From positions 31,349 to 95,348 of the forward strand of contig VZRN01002238.1 in assembly GCA_013397935.1 (NCBI GenBank): a stretch of DNA of 64,000 nt, in the 5' to 3' direction. Origin of the DNA: Dasyornis broadbenti (taxonomy: Eukaryota > Chordata > Aves > Passeriformes > Dasyornithidae). A model generated the notes under the pieces. It did not search any database. It had not been told where the DNA came from and saw nothing but the letters and a program-made list of their open reading frames with translations. Within the stretch, counting starts at the first letter, position 1. Every line of letters begins with the position of its first letter. Shown piece after piece: positions 61,561 through 64,000 of this stretch. The position numbers were made by a program, and so were the translations under genes.

Positions 61561-61690
61561 CCTCAGCCCCAGCCCTCGCCGCCCCCCTCGGCGCGTTGGT
61601 GCGGTTCCTTCAGCACCGGGAGCTGTCCGGCTCACCGGGAGCTGTCTGCGCTCACCAGCCCCGTGCCCAGCGACTGCTCTCGAGGTAAAG
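61561..61690 (+). other. short CpG-rich block with splice-donor-like end
   Basis: A GC-rich stretch with several CpG sites (CTCGCCGCCCCCCTCGGCGCG) contains a near-tandem CACCGGGAGCTGTC repeated after about 20 bp, and ends CTCGAG|GTAAAG, a plausible splice donor. The overlapping 78- and 83-codon frames are open through it but resemble nothing known. It may be a non-coding or alternative first exon. Confidence 0.3.
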
Positions 61691-62929
61691 GCAGGAGAGG
61701 CTTCATGCCTTCTAATTAGGCGGGAAGACGGCTGTGGTAAAGCGCCAGTCTCTTAATTTAAATGCATTTAAATTCTTCCTCTTTTCCAAGAGCTGTCTTC
61801 GCATGCATTCTGTTTTCTGGGATCGATCCATGGGGCAGTGTAGTTTAAACAGCACTTCCTTGCAGCAGTGCAATTTAATTCTCAGAAGGTGAGGGACATT
61901 ACAGGTGTTGTCATACTTAGCCAGACTTTTTTGTCCTAGTAAAGAGTGCTTGTTGAGGTAAATGCTTTCATTTATTTGTTTGGGTGGGGTTTGTTTTGTT
62001 TTGTTTTTTTGTGCAAAACATTGAAACATATTCCACCTCATCACCTCAAAAATTATGTTTACCCTTACCAACACTATTGTGCCCAGGGTCTTTCCTGCAT
62101 CTGCACTGCAAATGCCAATTTTCCAGAGTTTGACAATAGGAAGCATTTTATTGATTTAAAATTGATCTGGAAGATCTTTTTAAGGTCCCATTATGCATAT
62201 AAATGACTTTTGCAGTCTTCAGTTGCAACACTATTTTATATTCAAGTTTGCAGGTTAGACAGTTTTAAATTAGACTAGGACTAACTTCTTTAAGTCACTT
62301 TACATAGCACTGGGGCTCTGCCCTGTTTGGTATTTTGACTTTTATGATCTAGAAGTTACATTGTTATCATTTAACAACAGCCAATTGCACATGCGCAGGA
62401 ACTTTTTTTTTTTAACCATCTTCTCTTTCATTTGTATTCTTTATGAGCATGACCCTGTACTGGAAACTGAAGCCACACATTAAACTCTAGTGAGTGAAGG
62501 ATTTGCCAGGACAAGCTGTGAACTCCTGCAAATCACTAAATTCAAAATACTTTTAAGAGAAACTGTCCTGCTGAAGAAAAGGTGGGATATGTTAAAGAAT
62601 ACACTGCATTTTAAAGGATTTGAGTGTAGTAAACGTCATTGAAACCTCTGCTGCCATTGCAATTTATGGATAAATAACAATTTATGTTCAAAACTGAGAA
62701 AGTGCACTAAACTCAAAAAGGTCTGTTGCTGTTTTCTAACTATGACTTTCACATAGTTTCTCGGTCCCTTATTCTTAAGAGGGTTTCCTATTTTTTTAAA
62801 AATTTCCTTTTCTTCTCATTTCTTTTCCACGCAAAATCAAAAGCCCAGTAAGTAAAATATTGTCTTCTTAACTGCTTTAGAGAACTATACGTTTAAAGGA
62901 TGTATAAAATAGGATTGCATAGGAACAGG
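61691..62929. other. anonymous sequence
   Basis: No gene or transposon recognised. It contains T/GTTTT-rich simple sequence near 61985-62008. A 144-codon reverse frame at 61712-62146 reads through AT-rich DNA and a Lys/Thr/Gln-rich stretch without any recognisable domain. Confidence 0.45.
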
Positions 62930-63370
62930 TTTTAACTGTGACAGCCACAATATGCAAGCCAATTAAGGCTGCTCGTTAGCGGGTATATTCTTGTAGTACT
63001 CCTGTCAAGCTGAAATTGTACTCCCTTATTGACAGTTCGTCTGATGCTTGAATTCTGCTTTCTGTGTTTGTCTAATGTTTCAAGACTCACTAGAAAGTGC
63101 TACTAGCCAGAAAGTAAAAGAAATGGAAGGTTTTCAAGCATACTTTACCTGAAATTTGCTAATCTGGCCAACTTAACCTGCAGGAAAAATACTGTGCTCT
63201 CATTAACGCTGCTTAAACATGACCTGCATCTCCTTTTCCCCATGGATAATGCGCACTGATGAGACAGAGGCTGGGGGAGGGAGAATCCAACCCACAGCAT
63301 TAAACCCATACCCTAACATTTTATGGAGGATAATTAGGCCAATGAATTACCAATCTCCCAAATTTCTTTG
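62930..63370. other. candidate conserved non-coding element(s)
   Basis: Two motif clusters are present. One lies around 62940-63060 (ATGCAAGCCAATTAAGGC, CTCCCTTATTGACAG). The other lies around 63200-63365 (CATTAACGCTGC, ATGGATAATGCGC, GGATAATTAGGCCAATGAATTACC). They combine CCAAT-, TGACAG- (TALE-like) and TAAT-type cores. No repeat signature is visible. Confidence 0.35.
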
Positions 63371-64000
63371 CACACTGGGTTTTTTTTTGTTTTGTTTTGT
63401 TTTGTTTAGTTTTTTTTTGCAAATGCATCTAATTTATGCAGTGGCCTCCCGTCACCCCCCTTAACGCTTACCAATACAAGATTTATATACATTTTGTCCC
63501 GATTAAAGCAAATATTGTTTTTGTCTTCAGTGGGAGAAGCACTTGGCCTTTTCTTTGTGTCACCCCGAAGGCTGGACAAGATGATGAGGGGTTTTTTCCC
63601 AGATAAATCACCTTCAGAAAGTTTGACAACACCTGCCATGATATATGTACCACGTAGTCGCCTTCACTATCCTATTAAAGGTAGCTAGGACCTAACATAA
63701 GGAAGCTAGCTCTAGCAGAGGGAGAAAACAAGCCTTGATTTTTCAAACGCAAATACCTTTATCCAAAGTTTCTGCATGCAAACCTGACGTTAGAAAATGC
63801 TGAGATTCATCTGTAGGGGTATAGATAGCCTATACGCTTACAAGGGGCCCCTTTCATTGCCAGGTGTGCATCTCAGGCTACGTTGATTTGTGTGGAAAAA
63901 ACCCAAACTGACATGCCCTCGCTACAACACAAACATGGTAGCTCTCCCTTCCCGCTACGAGGAGGCTTTTCTCCCCGCAGACTGGCTCCCCCCTCCCGCC
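63371..64000. other. anonymous sequence becoming GC-rich at the window end
   Basis: It starts with a T/GTTTT-rich simple repeat (63380-63419). The last about 60 bases are pyrimidine- and GC-rich (CTTCCCGCTACGAGG, CTCCCCCCTCCCGCC), as if a CpG-rich region begins at or beyond the edge. No supported exon is seen. Confidence 0.45.

Noticed and set aside
61712..62146. 144-codon reverse-strand frame
   Set aside because: No recognisable domain. Part of it crosses a GTTTT simple repeat, and the rest lies in AT-rich DNA without codon-like structure.
1..64000. CRISPR arrays, tRNA or rRNA genes, bacterial-type operons
   Set aside because: There are no regularly spaced repeats with unique spacers, no tRNA B-box with a cloverleaf was found by eye, and the window is vertebrate non-coding DNA.

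Overview
The window reads as non-coding bird DNA, and no protein-coding exon, rRNA or tRNA can be defended from it. The evidence for a bird is the repeat set. There are at least nine CR1 LINE copies, almost all 5'-truncated. There are solo or fragmentary LTRs of avian ERVL-like and ERVK-like type. There are also very decayed palindromic repeats of a kind I associate with birds, crocodilians and turtles. Composition is AT-rich with short GC-rich islands. The open frames present are short, and the longest or most convincing ones lie in CR1 or LTR sequence. A single N at 57979 shows that this is a draft assembly.

Layout. 0-4 kb holds an old reverse-strand CR1 and a long, badly broken forward-strand CR1. 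4-12 kb is mostly anonymous AT-rich sequence with one conserved-looking block near 8.2 kb, an ancient palindromic repeat near 9.4 kb and a short CR1 at 11.9 kb. 12.8-13.85 kb is a roughly 1-kb ERVL-like LTR. 15-19 kb contains the oddest feature: a 214-bp segment present twice with no mismatch (15102-15315 and 18655-18868), 3553 bp apart. A CR1 tail lies 163 bp before the second copy. 22.3-23.6 kb looks like an inserted element, possibly a decayed retroviral LTR with a primer-binding-like site, which I cannot classify. 23.6-30.5 kb is anonymous.

30.5-32.2 kb is a transposon cluster. Two LTR ends abut head-on, followed by a CR1 3' end, then a 537-bp solo LTR with a perfect 6-bp target duplication inserted just beyond that CR1. 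32.8-33.55 kb is a GC-rich, CpG-containing island. 37.3-37.96, 41.2-41.5 and 48.9-49.6 kb carry reverse-strand CR1s. 54.16-55.14 kb carries a forward-strand CR1 with much of its reverse transcriptase C-terminal half.

From about 57 kb to the end the texture changes. Transposons disappear. Short GC-rich patches alternate with homeodomain-, octamer- and CCAAT-like motif clusters, interrupted by simple repeats: (TG)n, an A-tract minisatellite and (AT)n. This looks like regulatory sequence on the approach to a developmental gene, but the gene itself cannot be named from this window. There is no operon or pathway to describe. The value of the window lies in its transposon history, the exact duplication and the candidate conserved non-coding elements.
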